Source: Euzebyaceae bacterium (GTDB taxonomy: Bacteria > Actinomycetota > Nitriliruptoria > Euzebyales > Egibacteraceae). Taken from it: 9,557 nucleotides of DNA. The notes beneath the pieces are model-generated. The model saw nothing but the letters and a program-made list of their open reading frames with translations, searched no databases and was not told where the DNA came from. The stretch lies in NCBI GenBank assembly GCA_013696915.1, contig JACCXR010000387.1:1-9557 (forward strand). Reading direction: 5' to 3'. Positions 1 through 6,841 of the stretch are shown piece after piece (positions within the stretch are counted from its first letter, which is position 1; every line of letters starts with the position of its first letter). The position numbers and the translations under genes are program-made.

Positions 1-1333
1 GGACCAGCGCGGCCGGCTGCGGGCCCTGCAGCGGCGCCGTCAGCGCGACGGTGACGACGGCGAGCGCGCCGGTCACCACCGCGCGCGTCCAGCTGCGGCG
101 CAGCAGCGACCCGGCCGTGCGGTCGGCGATGAGGAACGCCCACGCGACGGGGGGTGCGAGCACCGCGAGCCCCAGCGGGCCTCCGGCGAGCAGCTGCGCC
201 GAGAAGTGCACGACCGCGACCGCGGCTGCGGCGACGAGCAGCCGTTCGCGGGGGATCGCGCCGCCGACCCAGCCGACCGCGGGCGCGGCGACGAGGACGG
301 CGAGGACGAGGAACCAGCGACCCCACCGGGGAGGGCGCGGGCGCTCCGACGGGTGCCGCTGCGGCCCTCCCCCGAACGCGTGGCTGCCCCCCGTCGCGGC
401 CGCCGCCAGCTCGACCTCGGGCGGGCGGTCATCCCAGCGCGGCCCGGCCGCAGCCTCGGGCCCGGAGTCCGGCCACTGCAGCCCTTCCCCCCGGTGTGCC
501 GGCCGCGCCACCGCGGTGGTGGCCGATCCGGCGGTCCGCGGGTCCGGTCCCCAGAACACGTCCGGATCGACCACCTGCCAGCCGAGCGCCGAGCCGGGCT
601 CCAGCAGGGACCGGCACGAGACGGGCCGGTCGCCTGGGCGGGATGACAGCGCCAGGCGGACACCGTCGGGCACGTCGCACCGCTGTGGTTCGTCGAGCAG
701 CCGGACGAGGGCGTCACCGCGCGCGCCGGTCAGCAGCGCCACCGCCGTGGCCGCGAACGAGTACACGTCGGCCGCCGGTCCGATCCGCCCCGTGACCACC
801 TCCGGCGCGCAGAAGACGGGCGTCCCGATCCTGGTCAGGTGGGTCGCGTCGACCCCGCGCAGCGTGGAGGGATCCACGAGCACCAGCCCGCTCGCGGCGG
901 CGACGATGTTCGCCGGCTTGACGTCCCGGTGGACCAGCGGGACGCCGTCGGACCACGCGCCGGTGTGGAGCAGGTCCAGCGCCTCGGCGAGCGGCAGCAG
1001 CCGCTCGAGCGCTCCGTCGTCGCGCCCGGCCGACGCCAGCGACGGACCGTCGACGTAGTCCATCTCGACATAGCCCCAGCCGGCCAGCGGCCCGCCGAGC
1101 AGCCGCCCGCCGCGGTACACCCGGACCAGGGCGGGGTGGTCGATCCGCAGCAGCCAGCGGCCCCGGGCCTCGACGTCCTCGGGCTCGGCGAGGCACTCGG
1201 GCCGGATCAGCTTGAGGGCGCGGGCACGGCCGGCGTCGTCCCGGGCCTCCCAGACCTCCCCCTCACCGCCGCGACCGACGCACCGGAGCAGACGGAGGCC
1301 CGCGACCACCCGGGCCCGCGCCGTCGTGCTCAC
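1..1333 (-). CDS. Membrane-anchored Ser/Thr protein kinase (3' end beyond window)
   Basis: A Hanks-type Ser/Thr kinase; the frame stays open for 444 codons to the left edge, so the C-terminus is missing. Visible motifs: Gly-rich loop GRGGEGEVWEA (20-30), catalytic-lysine strand ALKLI (Lys41), catalytic loop HRDVKPAN (135-142), metal-binding Asp154 in VDPST, where DFG is expected, GTPVFCAPE (170-178) and DVYSF (189-193). The catalytic domain ends near residue 245 (RPGDRPVSCRSLLE) and is short for the family. A Gly/Pro/Arg-rich linker follows, then about four hydrophobic helices near 340-358, 365-382, 388-404 and 418-436, so the kinase probably faces the cytoplasm from a multi-pass anchor. The GTG start at 1333 is chosen for AGGGAGG (1339-1345) five bases upstream. 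Lys, HRD and the metal Asp remain, so activity is plausible. Its substrate is unknown. It is divergent from the EamA transporter. Confidence 0.88.
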   Translation of the reverse strand, partial: MSTTARARVVAGLRLLRCVGRGGEGEVWEARDDAGRARALKLIRPECLAEPEDVEARGRWLLRIDHPALVRVYRGGRLLGGPLAGWGYVEMDYVDGPSLASAGRDDGALERLLPLAEALDLLHTGAWSDGVPLVHRDVKPANIVAAASGLVLVDPSTLRGVDATHLTRIGTPVFCAPEVVTGRIGPAADVYSFAATAVALLTGARGDALVRLLDEPQRCDVPDGVRLALSSRPGDRPVSCRSLLEPGSALGWQVVDPDVFWGPDPRTAGSATTAVARPAHRGEGLQWPDSGPEAAAGPRWDDRPPEVELAAAATGGSHAFGGGPQRHPSERPRPPRWGRWFLVLAVLVAAPAVGWVGGAIPRERLLVAAAAVAVVHFSAQLLAGGPLGLAVLAPPVAWAFLIADRTAGSLLRRSWTRAVVTGALAVVTVALTAPLQGPQPAALV

Positions 1334-1338
1334 TGCCG

Positions 1339-1345
1339 CCTCCCT
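1339..1345 (-). promoter_or_regulatory. Ribosome binding site of the kinase gene
   Basis: Read on the minus strand this is AGGGAGG, five bases before the GTG at 1333. It fixes the kinase start and shows that the open frame crossing this area on the plus strand from 1212 is not coding here. Confidence 0.7.
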
Positions 1346-1404
1346 GTCGTCACCGGACGGACCTCGTGACGCTATCGTGCCGGTCTGCGCCGCTCGTGGC
1401 CTGC

Positions 1405-1410
1405 AGGGAG
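1405..1410 (+). promoter_or_regulatory. Ribosome binding site deciding a TTG start for the EamA transporter
   Basis: AGGGAG lies five bases before TTG at 1416. The open frame extends upstream to 1212, but that part overlaps the kinase gene on the other strand and encodes Arg/Pro/Ser-rich sequence with no membrane character. The TTG is therefore preferred. The 82 bp between the two divergent starts (1334-1415) must hold both promoters. I see no convincing -35/-10 pair in it. Confidence 0.6.
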
Positions 1411-1415
1411 CCCCA

Positions 1416-2396
1416 TTGACCACCCCGCCCTCCGCGGGCCCGGTGCGCCGGCCCGTGCTCTCCGGCACCGTTGGAGCGCTGATGATCGCGTTCTCGGCGA
1501 TCTTCGTTCGCCTCGCCGACGTCGCGCCCTCGACCGCGGCCGTGTACCGCTGCGCGTACGCGCTCCCGGTGCTGGCGGCGCTCGCGGCCCGCGAGCAGCG
1601 GCGCTACGGGCCACGTGCCCCGGCGGATCGCAGGGCGGCCCTGGCGGCCGGCGTGTTCTTCGCGATCGACCTGACCTTCTGGCACCACGCGATCGCGGAG
1701 GTCGGGGCGGGCCTCGCCACCGTGCTCGCGAACACGCAGGTGGTCATCGTCGGCATCGTGGCTTGGATGGTGCTCGGCGAGCGGCCTGACCGCCGCCTGC
1801 TGACCGCCGTGCCGGTCGTGCTGCTCGGCGTGGTGCTGATCTCGGGCGCGGTCGGGGGCGGGGCGTACGGCCGCAACCCGGGGCTCGGAGTCATCTACGG
1901 GCTGGTGACGGCGTGCGCGTACGCCGGTTTCCTGCTGCTGCTGCGGCGGGGCAACCGGGATCTGCGCCGGCCGGCGGGCCCGCTGTTCGAGGCCTCGCTG
2001 GTCGCCGCGGTCGTGTCCGGGCTGGCCGGCGCGGCCGCGGGCGACCTCTGGATGTCGCCGTCGTGGCCAGCGCACGGCTGGCTGCTCGTCCTGGCGCTGA
2101 CGAACCAGGTCGTCGCCTGGCTGCTGATCTCGGTGTCCCTGCCGAGGCTGCCGGCGCTGGTGACGTCGGTGCTGCTGCTCCTGCAACCCGTGGCGTCGGT
2201 GGTGCTCGGCGTCGTGCTGCTCGGCGAGGACCCCTCCCCGGTCCAGGGAATCGGCGTCGTGGTGGTGGCCGGCGGCATCCTGCTCGCGTCGCTCCGCCAG
2301 GGGAACCGCGACGGTCCGCCCCCCGGGGCGGAGGGCCGCGACGCGCGGCCGGCGCGGCCGTGGGCGCGCCGCCGGTCCTACATCTCCGCGTCGTAG
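1416..2396 (+). CDS. EamA/DMT-superfamily transporter (ten-helix permease)
   Basis: A 326-residue integral membrane protein of the drug/metabolite transporter superfamily, the usual size for a protein with two EamA repeats. Repeat one covers about 14-145 and repeat two about 157-293. Each ends with the family signature of a helix followed by Gly-Glu: VLGER (119-123) and VLLGEDPSPVQGIG (267-280). Helix one carries the typical SAIFVRLAD segment. An Arg-rich hydrophilic tail (294-326) follows the last helix and is probably cytoplasmic. Family members export amino acids, metabolites or drugs. The substrate cannot be read from the sequence. The start is TTG at 1416, chosen from its ribosome site and the loss of protein-like sequence upstream. 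It is divergent from the kinase and convergent with the small membrane protein ending at 2458. Confidence 0.85.
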   Translation: MTTPPSAGPVRRPVLSGTVGALMIAFSAIFVRLADVAPSTAAVYRCAYALPVLAALAAREQRRYGPRAPADRRAALAAGVFFAIDLTFWHHAIAEVGAGLATVLANTQVVIVGIVAWMVLGERPDRRLLTAVPVVLLGVVLISGAVGGGAYGRNPGLGVIYGLVTACAYAGFLLLLRRGNRDLRRPAGPLFEASLVAAVVSGLAGAAAGDLWMSPSWPAHGWLLVLALTNQVVAWLLISVSLPRLPALVTSVLLLLQPVASVVLGVVLLGEDPSPVQGIGVVVVAGGILLASLRQGNRDGPPPGAEGRDARPARPWARRRSYISAS

Positions 2397-2400
2397 ACGT

Positions 2401-2445
2401 GCCGACCGCCGAGACGGGCGTCGTCGTCGCCACCCGGCGGACGGC
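2401..2445. terminator. Large hairpin between convergent genes, probable bidirectional terminator
   Basis: Arms at 2401-2411 and 2435-2445 pair over 11 positions with one A/A mismatch (2405/2441). Inside them, GGCG (2417-2420) can pair with CGCC (2428-2431) around a seven-base loop. The structure starts four bases after the transporter stop and lies 12 bases beyond the stop of the minus-strand membrane protein. No T-run follows on either strand, as is common in GC-rich actinobacteria. Termination is inferred from position and stem strength. Confidence 0.5.
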
Positions 2446-2457
2446 CGCGTTCGGCGC

Positions 2458-2889
2458 TCATCCGGATTCGGTCGCCGGTTCGGTCTCCGATCCGGTCTCC
2501 GTGGGCGGCTCCACCTCTGTCCCCTCGACCCACACGATCTGCAGGTAGGCGTCGCCCTCAGGCGGGGACACGCGGGCAAGCCCGGCCATCACGACGTCCC
2601 CCTCGGCCGGCGCCTCGACCCCCGCGGCGAGCCCCAGGACAGCGCACTCCTGGGATCCGGTCGCTGGCGCCGTCGACGCGAGGTCGCTGGTGACGCAGAT
2701 CCCGTCGCCGTCCTCGGTGGTCGCGATGACGCGGACCTGCTGGTAGGTGATCTCGTTCGACGACGAGAAGGGGTTGCCCGTCAGGACCACCAGCAGGACG
2801 ACGCCGAGCAGGAAGCCGACGAGCAGGCCCACGACGGCGCTGCGCAGTCCTGCGGAGCCAGAACGGGCGGGCTGGGCAGAGGAGCTCAC
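2458..2889 (-). CDS. Small single-pass membrane protein, unknown function
   Basis: I do not recognise the family. The 143-residue protein has a short Ser/Ala/Arg N-terminus, one strong hydrophobic helix at about 17-37 (AVVGLLVGFLLGVVLLVVL) and no lipobox. It should be a type II-like anchor with about 105 residues outside the cell. The outer part looks like a small beta-rich domain (ITYQQVRVIATTEDGDGICV...) with two cysteines, Cys65 and Cys82, that could form a disulfide. It ends in an acidic Thr/Glu/Ser/Pro-rich tail (128-143). The start is GTG at 2889, with only a weak ribosome site. It begins 35 bases after the purH stop on the same strand, so it is probably co-transcribed with purN-purH, which does not by itself imply a purine role. 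Confidence 0.75.
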   Translation of the reverse strand: MSSSAQPARSGSAGLRSAVVGLLVGFLLGVVLLVVLTGNPFSSSNEITYQQVRVIATTEDGDGICVTSDLASTAPATGSQECAVLGLAAGVEAPAEGDVVMAGLARVSPPEGDAYLQIVWVEGTEVEPPTETGSETEPATESG

Positions 2890-2924
2890 CCCGGCATCGT
2901 AGTCGCGAAAGCCGGCTCCGGGGC

Positions 2925-4460
2925 TCAGTGGCGGAAGTGGCGGCGACCGGTGAGCACCATCGGCACGCCGCGCTCATCGCAGGCGGCGACCACGTCGGCG
3001 TCCCGGACGCTGCCGCCGGGCTGGATCATCGCCACCACGCCGGCGTCGAGCGCGACGTCGGGGCCGTCGCGGAAGGGGAAGAACGCGTCGCCGGCGAGCA
3101 CCGCGCCGTCGTGGCGGCCGCCCGACTTCTCCACCGCGATGCGGACGCTGTCGACCCGGGACATCTGCCCCGCGCCGACACCGACGACGGCGCGTCCCCT
3201 GGCGAGTACGACGGCGTTGGACTTCACGTGCTTGCACACCTGCCAGGCGAACCGCAGCTGGCCGAGCAGGCCGTCGTCGGGCTGTGCCCGGGTCGGCACC
3301 GACCACGTCTGCGGCGCCTCGGGGGCGCTGTCGGCGTCCTGCACCAGGAGCCCGCCCGCGACGCTGCGGAGGGCGCGCCGCGGCCGTCCGGGCGCCGGCA
3401 CCTCCAGCAGGCGCAGGTTCGCCTTGGCCCGGAGCACCTCGAGGGCCTCGTCGGTGAAGGCGGGCGCCACGACGACCTCGGTGAACACCTCGACGATCTG
3501 CCGGGCGGTGACCGCGTCGACCGGGCGGTTGGCGGCGACGATGCCGCCGAAGGCGCTCACCGGGTCGCCCGCCAGGGCGCCGGGGTAGGCGTCGGCGAGC
3601 GTCCCGGCCACCGCGAGCCCTGCCGGGTTCGTGTGCTTGACGATGGCCACGCACGGCTCGTCGAAGTCGGCGGCCATGCCCCACGCCGCGTCGGCGTCGA
3701 GCAGGTTGTTGTAGGAGAGCTCCTTGCCGTGCAGCTGCCGCGCGCTCGCCAGCCCGACCGCCGCGCCGTCCTCGACGTAGTAGGCGGCGGCCTGGTGAGG
3801 GTTCTCGCCGTAACGGAGGTCCTGTGCCTTGCGCCACGTCCTCGTCAGGCGGGCGGGGAAGGGCTCACCGCGCGCGAACCAGGCCGCGACGTCGGCGTCG
3901 TAGGCAGCGGTGTGGGCGAACGCCTTCCCCGCCAGACGGAGGCGGGTGGCGCGGCTGACGCCCCCGCGCTCCCGCAGTTCCCGCAGGATCGCCGGGTAGT
4001 CGGCGGCGTCGACGACCGCGGCGACGGCGTCGTGGTTCTTCGCCGCCGCCCGCAGCAGCGCGGGACCGCCGATGTCGATCATCTCGACCGCGTCCGCGGG
4101 GTCGACGGACTCCTCGGCCACGGTCCGGCGGAACGGGTAGAGGTTGACGGCGACGAGGTCGATGCCGGTGAAGCCGTGCTCGGCGAGGGCGGCGAGGTGC
4201 TCGGGCTTCGACCGGTCGGCGAGGATCGGCGCGTGGATGGCCGGGTGGAGCGTCTTGACGCGGCCGTCCATGAGCTCGGGGAAGCCGGTGACCTCGCTCA
4301 CGTCCGTCACGGGGACACCGGCGCCGCGGATGCGCTGCGCCGTCGAGCCGGTCGAGATCAGCTCGACGCCGGCGGCGACCAGGGCGGCCGCGAAGTCGGT
4401 GAGGCCGGACTTGTCGTAGGCGCTCAGCAGCGCGCGGCGGAGGGGGACGACGTCGGTCAC
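2925..4460 (-). CDS. purH: Bifunctional AICAR transformylase / IMP cyclohydrolase
   Basis: Catalyses the last two steps of de novo purine synthesis in the cytoplasm: AICAR plus 10-formyl-THF to FAICAR, then ring closure to IMP. At 511 residues it is of normal family length. The N-terminal cyclohydrolase (MGS-like) domain covers about 1-150, with SAYDKSGL (13-20), STGST (36-40) and KTLHP (69-73). The transformylase domain follows, with RYGENPHQ (216-223), the catalytic Lys275-His276 pair in VKHTNPAG, SNAVVLA (414-420), GAGQMSRVDSV (429-439), DAFFPF (458-463) and PGGSVRD (481-487). The C-terminus RHFRH is the family's usual ending. In VKHTNPAG an Ala stands where many homologues have Cys. The GTG start at 4460 lies six bases after GAGGAG. 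The purN stop is 15 bases upstream, so the two are translated from one transcript. Confidence 0.97.
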   Translation of the reverse strand: MTDVVPLRRALLSAYDKSGLTDFAAALVAAGVELISTGSTAQRIRGAGVPVTDVSEVTGFPELMDGRVKTLHPAIHAPILADRSKPEHLAALAEHGFTGIDLVAVNLYPFRRTVAEESVDPADAVEMIDIGGPALLRAAAKNHDAVAAVVDAADYPAILRELRERGGVSRATRLRLAGKAFAHTAAYDADVAAWFARGEPFPARLTRTWRKAQDLRYGENPHQAAAYYVEDGAAVGLASARQLHGKELSYNNLLDADAAWGMAADFDEPCVAIVKHTNPAGLAVAGTLADAYPGALAGDPVSAFGGIVAANRPVDAVTARQIVEVFTEVVVAPAFTDEALEVLRAKANLRLLEVPAPGRPRRALRSVAGGLLVQDADSAPEAPQTWSVPTRAQPDDGLLGQLRFAWQVCKHVKSNAVVLARGRAVVGVGAGQMSRVDSVRIAVEKSGGRHDGAVLAGDAFFPFRDGPDVALDAGVVAMIQPGGSVRDADVVAACDERGVPMVLTGRRHFRH

Positions 4461-4494
4461 TCGGCGCTCCTCACATCACTCGGCGATCCTCACA
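4457..4494. repeat. Exact-length 19-bp tandem duplication at the purN/purH junction
   Basis: 4457-4475 and 4476-4494 are adjacent copies of one 19-bp unit with a single mismatch (C at 4467, A at 4486). Read on the minus strand, the upstream copy encodes the end of PurN and its TGA stop (GCC GAG TGA). The downstream copy supplies the purH ribosome site and GTG start (GAGGAG CGCCGA GTGA). The same GAGTGA is thus used as a stop in one copy and as a start in the other. Confidence 0.9.
4467..4472 (-). promoter_or_regulatory. Ribosome binding site of purH
   Basis: GAGGAG on the minus strand, six bases before the GTG at 4460. The equivalent six bases in the other repeat copy (4486-4491) read GAGGAT. 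The only difference between the copies therefore falls in the Shine-Dalgarno core and improves it for purH. Confidence 0.65.
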
Positions 4495-5093
4495 TGGCGG
4501 CCGTCCACGGTGAGGCGGCCGGAGCAGAACAGGCGGACGCAGGCGGGCAGCACCTCGTGCTCGGCGCGCTGGATGCGGTCGTGGAGCGTGCCGGCGTCGT
4601 CGCCGGGCCGGACCTCCACGACCCGCTGGGCGACGATCGGGCCGTGGTCGACCTGCTCGTCGACGAAGTGGACGGTGGCGCCGGTCACCTTGACGCCGTA
4701 GGCGAGCGCGTCGTCCACCGCGTGCGCACCGGGGAACGCGGGCAGCAGCGAGGGGTGGACGTTCAGCACCGGCCAGCGATCCACGAACCGGCGCGAGAGG
4801 ATCCGCAGGAACCCGGCCAGCACCACCAGGTCCGGGGCGCCGGCGGCGACCGCGGAGACCAGCGCCCCCTCCCATGACGCGCGGTCGGCATACCCGGCGG
4901 GTTCGACCGCGACCGCCTCGATCCCCGCTCGGCGCGCGCGCTCCAGCCCGGCGGCGCCGGAACGGTCCGACACGACGACCGTCACCGCTCCTCCGAGGTC
5001 GTCGCCGTCGAGCAGCGCCTGGAGGTTCGTGCCGGCGCCGGAGACGAGCACGGCCAGTCGCTTCGGCACCCCCGACGCCATCTGGGCGATCAT
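4476..5093 (-). CDS. purN: Phosphoribosylglycinamide formyltransferase (GART)
   Basis: Transfers a formyl group from 10-formyl-THF to GAR, the third step of purine synthesis, in the cytoplasm. At 205 residues it matches the folate-dependent PurN type, not PurT. Visible are the nucleotide-binding start AVLVSGAGTNLQALL (14-28) and the catalytic block LNVHPSLLPAFPGAHA (110-125), which contains Asn111 and His113. Then come TGATVHFVDEQVDHGPI (137-153) with the third catalytic residue Asp149, and the QRAEHEVLP-type C-terminal motif. The start is uncertain: ATG at 5093 gives MIAQMASGV, and the in-frame ATG at 5081 also fits the family length. Neither has a good ribosome site. It is the first gene of the purN-purH transcript and divergent from trhA. 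Confidence 0.96.
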   Translation of the reverse strand: MIAQMASGVPKRLAVLVSGAGTNLQALLDGDDLGGAVTVVVSDRSGAAGLERARRAGIEAVAVEPAGYADRASWEGALVSAVAAGAPDLVVLAGFLRILSRRFVDRWPVLNVHPSLLPAFPGAHAVDDALAYGVKVTGATVHFVDEQVDHGPIVAQRVVEVRPGDDAGTLHDRIQRAEHEVLPACVRLFCSGRLTVDGRHVRIAE

Positions 5094-5169
5094 GCCAGAC
5101 GGGGCGGGTTGTCATGCCGCCGCGCGCTGACCGGGCGGCCTGGTTTGCGGATCTCGCCCGGCGCCGGAA

Positions 5170-5209
5170 GACTGGGCGGCGGAGCCGCAGTCCCGGCGGC
5201 TGCCCAGTC
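5170..5209 (+). promoter_or_regulatory. 14-bp two-part hairpin directly upstream of the trhA ribosome site
   Basis: The outer arms GACTGGGC (5170-5177) and GCCCAGTC (5202-5209) pair perfectly over 8 bp. The inner arms AGCCGC (5183-5188) and GCGGCT (5196-5201) pair perfectly over 6 bp and close a seven-base loop. The 3' arms are contiguous, and a five-base bulge (5178-5182) lies on the 5' side only. The hairpin ends one base before the ribosome site at 5211. If transcribed with trhA it would sit in the 5' leader. As DNA it could be an operator in the 128-bp divergent region shared with purN. Confidence 0.5.
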
Positions 5210-5210
5210 C

Positions 5211-5216
5211 GAAGGA
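5211..5216 (+). promoter_or_regulatory. Ribosome binding site deciding the trhA start
   Basis: GAAGGA ends five bases before GTG at 5222. An in-frame ATG at 5114 would add 36 residues, but these are Arg-rich with no family resemblance and would make the hairpin coding. The GTG leaves the family's short N-terminus before the RGWLH motif. Confidence 0.6.
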
Positions 5217-5221
5217 TCGCA

Positions 5222-5908
5222 GTGGTCGCCCAGCCCCCGAACGCCCGCCGAAGCCCACCGCTGCGGGCAGACGGCCGACCGCTCCTTCGGGGGTGGCTCC
5301 ACGCCGCCATGACGCCCCTGGCGGTGGCCGGTGTCTGGGTTCTGTGGCGCTCGGCGTCGCCGGCGGCCAGCGCGCGGCTGTCGGTGCTGGTGTTCGGGAT
5401 CTGCCTGGTGGGGCTGTACGCGACGAGCTCGATCTATCACGTGCCCCGGTGGGGGGCGCGGACCCGCCTGATCCTCTCCCGGTGCGACGGGGCGATGATC
5501 CAGCTGTTCATCGCCGGCACCTTCACCCCGATCGCCTTCCACACCCTCGACGGGTCGTGGCGCGCGTGGAGCCTGTTCGTCGCCTGGGCGGTCGCGATCG
5601 TGGGGGCGGTCATCGCCGCCTCGCCGCTGCAGGCGCCCCGGTGGCTCGGGACCCTCGGCTACCTGGCGGTCGGCTGGCTGCTGGTGGTGCCGTTCACCAG
5701 GGTCATGACCGCCCTGCCGTGGGAGGGGTCAGGCCTCATCGCCCTCGGCGGGCTGCTCTACACCGCCGGCGCCGTCGTGTACCTGAATCGCTGGCCGGAC
5801 CCGGCGCCGGCCTGGTTCGGCTTCCACGAGGTCTTCCACCTCTTCGTGATCGCGGCCAGCACGGCGCACTACCTGGCGATCTGGCGCTACGTGCTCCCGG
5901 CGGCCTGA
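5222..5908 (+). CDS. trhA: Hemolysin III / TrhA family membrane protein (bacterial PAQR)
   Basis: A 228-residue, seven-helix integral membrane protein of the PAQR/hemolysin III family, normal in length. Family marks are RGWLH (23-27) before helix one, the SxxxH motif ending in His73 (SSIYH), Asp89 in RCDGAMI followed by FIAGTFTP (96-103), and the last-helix motif HEVFH with His202 and His206. His216 lies ten residues further on. His and Asp residues at these places bind a metal in eukaryotic PAQR receptors. In bacteria, family members have been linked to membrane fluidity and energetics, and the hemolysin name is historical. At the Asp motif many homologues read DH, but here it is Asp-Gly. 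The gene is divergent from purN and convergent with sucD. Nothing ties it functionally to either. Confidence 0.88.
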   Translation: MVAQPPNARRSPPLRADGRPLLRGWLHAAMTPLAVAGVWVLWRSASPAASARLSVLVFGICLVGLYATSSIYHVPRWGARTRLILSRCDGAMIQLFIAGTFTPIAFHTLDGSWRAWSLFVAWAVAIVGAVIAASPLQAPRWLGTLGYLAVGWLLVVPFTRVMTALPWEGSGLIALGGLLYTAGAVVYLNRWPDPAPAWFGFHEVFHLFVIAASTAHYLAIWRYVLPAA

Positions 5909-5922
5909 CCGGGACCCCCCGG
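5909..5922. terminator. Short GC hairpin between trhA and sucD stops
   Basis: CCGGG (5909-5913) and CCCGG (5918-5922) pair around a four-base loop. They fill almost the whole 15-bp gap between two convergent stop codons. The stem is short and lacks a T-run, so termination in both directions is only a positional inference. Confidence 0.3.
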
Positions 5923-5923
5923 C

Positions 5924-6838
5924 TCACGCCAGGCGCTCGATCATCAGCTCGGCGGTCTCGGTGGGGTTCGTGCCGACGGCGATGCCGAGCTCTTCGAGGG
6001 CGGCCTTCTTGTCGGCGGCGGTCTCGCCGCCCTCGCCGCCCTCCTTCACGATCGCGCCGGCGTGGCCCATCTGCTTGCCCGGCGGGGCGGTGAATCCGGC
6101 GATGTAGGCGACGACCGGCGTGTCGGGGATGTGCTCGGCGATCCACTCGCCCACGCGCTGCTCCTCGGTCCCGCCGATCTCGCCGACGAACACGATCGCC
6201 TCGGTGTCGGGGTCCTCGGCGAAGCGCGGGATGACGTCGAGGAAGTTCGACCCGATGATCGGGTCGCCGCCGATGCCGACGCAGGTCGAGATGCCGATCC
6301 CCGCGAGGTTGAGCTCGTGCATGATCTGGTACGTCAGCGTCCCCGAGCGGGAGACGAGCGCCACCTTGCCCGGCTTCGTGATCTCGCCGGGGATGATCCC
6401 GACGTTCGCCTTGCCCGGCGAGATCAGGCCGGGACAGTTCGGCCCGACGAGCACCGGCCGCCCTTCCTTCGTGAACGAGCCGTCGGGTCGGCGGGGGTAG
6501 AGGGTGTTGTAGACGACCGCCATGTCGTGGAGCGGCACCCCTTCGGTGATGCACACGATCGTCGCGATGCCGGCCCCGTGGGCCTCGAGGATCGCGTCCT
6601 TCGTGAAGGGCGCGGGGACCATGATCATCGTCGTGTCCGCCCCGTCGGACTCCACCGCCTCCGCGACCGTGGCGCGGACCGGCACGCCGAGCTCCTCCCA
6701 GGTCGTCCCGCCCTTCTTCGGGTGCGTGCCGGCCACGATGGTGGTCCCGTACCGGGCGTTGCGGCGCGCGTGGAAGGTGCCCTGGCTGCCGATGCCCTGC
6801 ACCACGACCCGGCTGGTCTCGTCGATGAGGATGCTCAC
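5924..6838 (-). CDS. sucD: Succinate-CoA ligase, alpha subunit
   Basis: The CoA-binding and catalytic subunit of succinyl-CoA synthetase, which interconverts succinyl-CoA and succinate with NTP formation in the TCA cycle. At 304 residues it is within the family range. It shows the Rossmann CoA-binding start VVVQGIGSQGTFHA (11-24), the GTHPKKGG loop (37-44), VGPNCPGLISPG (131-142), SRSGTLTYQ (163-171), GIGGDPIIGSNFLD (188-201) and the GHAGAIV active-site segment, in which His259 is the phosphorylated histidine. The start is GTG at 6838, eight bases after AAGGAGG (6847-6853) inside the end of sucC. The gap to the sucC stop is only three bases, so the two subunits are probably translationally coupled in equal amounts. 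The N-terminus needs no extension to match the family. Confidence 0.97.
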   Translation of the reverse strand: MSILIDETSRVVVQGIGSQGTFHARRNARYGTTIVAGTHPKKGGTTWEELGVPVRATVAEAVESDGADTTMIMVPAPFTKDAILEAHGAGIATIVCITEGVPLHDMAVVYNTLYPRRPDGSFTKEGRPVLVGPNCPGLISPGKANVGIIPGEITKPGKVALVSRSGTLTYQIMHELNLAGIGISTCVGIGGDPIIGSNFLDVIPRFAEDPDTEAIVFVGEIGGTEEQRVGEWIAEHIPDTPVVAYIAGFTAPPGKQMGHAGAIVKEGGEGGETAADKKAALEELGIAVGTNPTETAELMIERLA

Positions 6839-6841
6839 GGC

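Noticed and set aside
51..1196. Several long open frames on both strands across the left 1.2 kb
   Set aside because: They are GC-rich shadows of the kinase frame, which alone shows domain motifs and a ribosome site. Their translations are Arg/Pro/Ala low-complexity.
1212..1415. Upstream extension of the EamA transporter frame
   Set aside because: It overlaps the kinase gene on the other strand, encodes Arg/Pro/Ser-rich non-membrane sequence, and a TTG with a good ribosome site occurs at 1416.
2928..4877. 649-codon plus-strand frame opposite purH and purN
   Set aside because: It is the antisense shadow of two clear purine genes, with a Val/Gly/Asp/Arg-rich composition and no recognisable domain.
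5109..5114. TTGTCA as a -35 element for trhA
   Set aside because: No acceptable -10 lies 16-19 bases downstream; that stretch is all G and C.
5094..5221. ZTP (pfl) riboswitch upstream of purN
   Set aside because: Purine and folate genes often carry this element, and the region has CCGCC/GGGC-like pieces and a hairpin. I could not find the conserved pfl core arrangement on the purN strand. An Infernal search with the pfl model would settle it.
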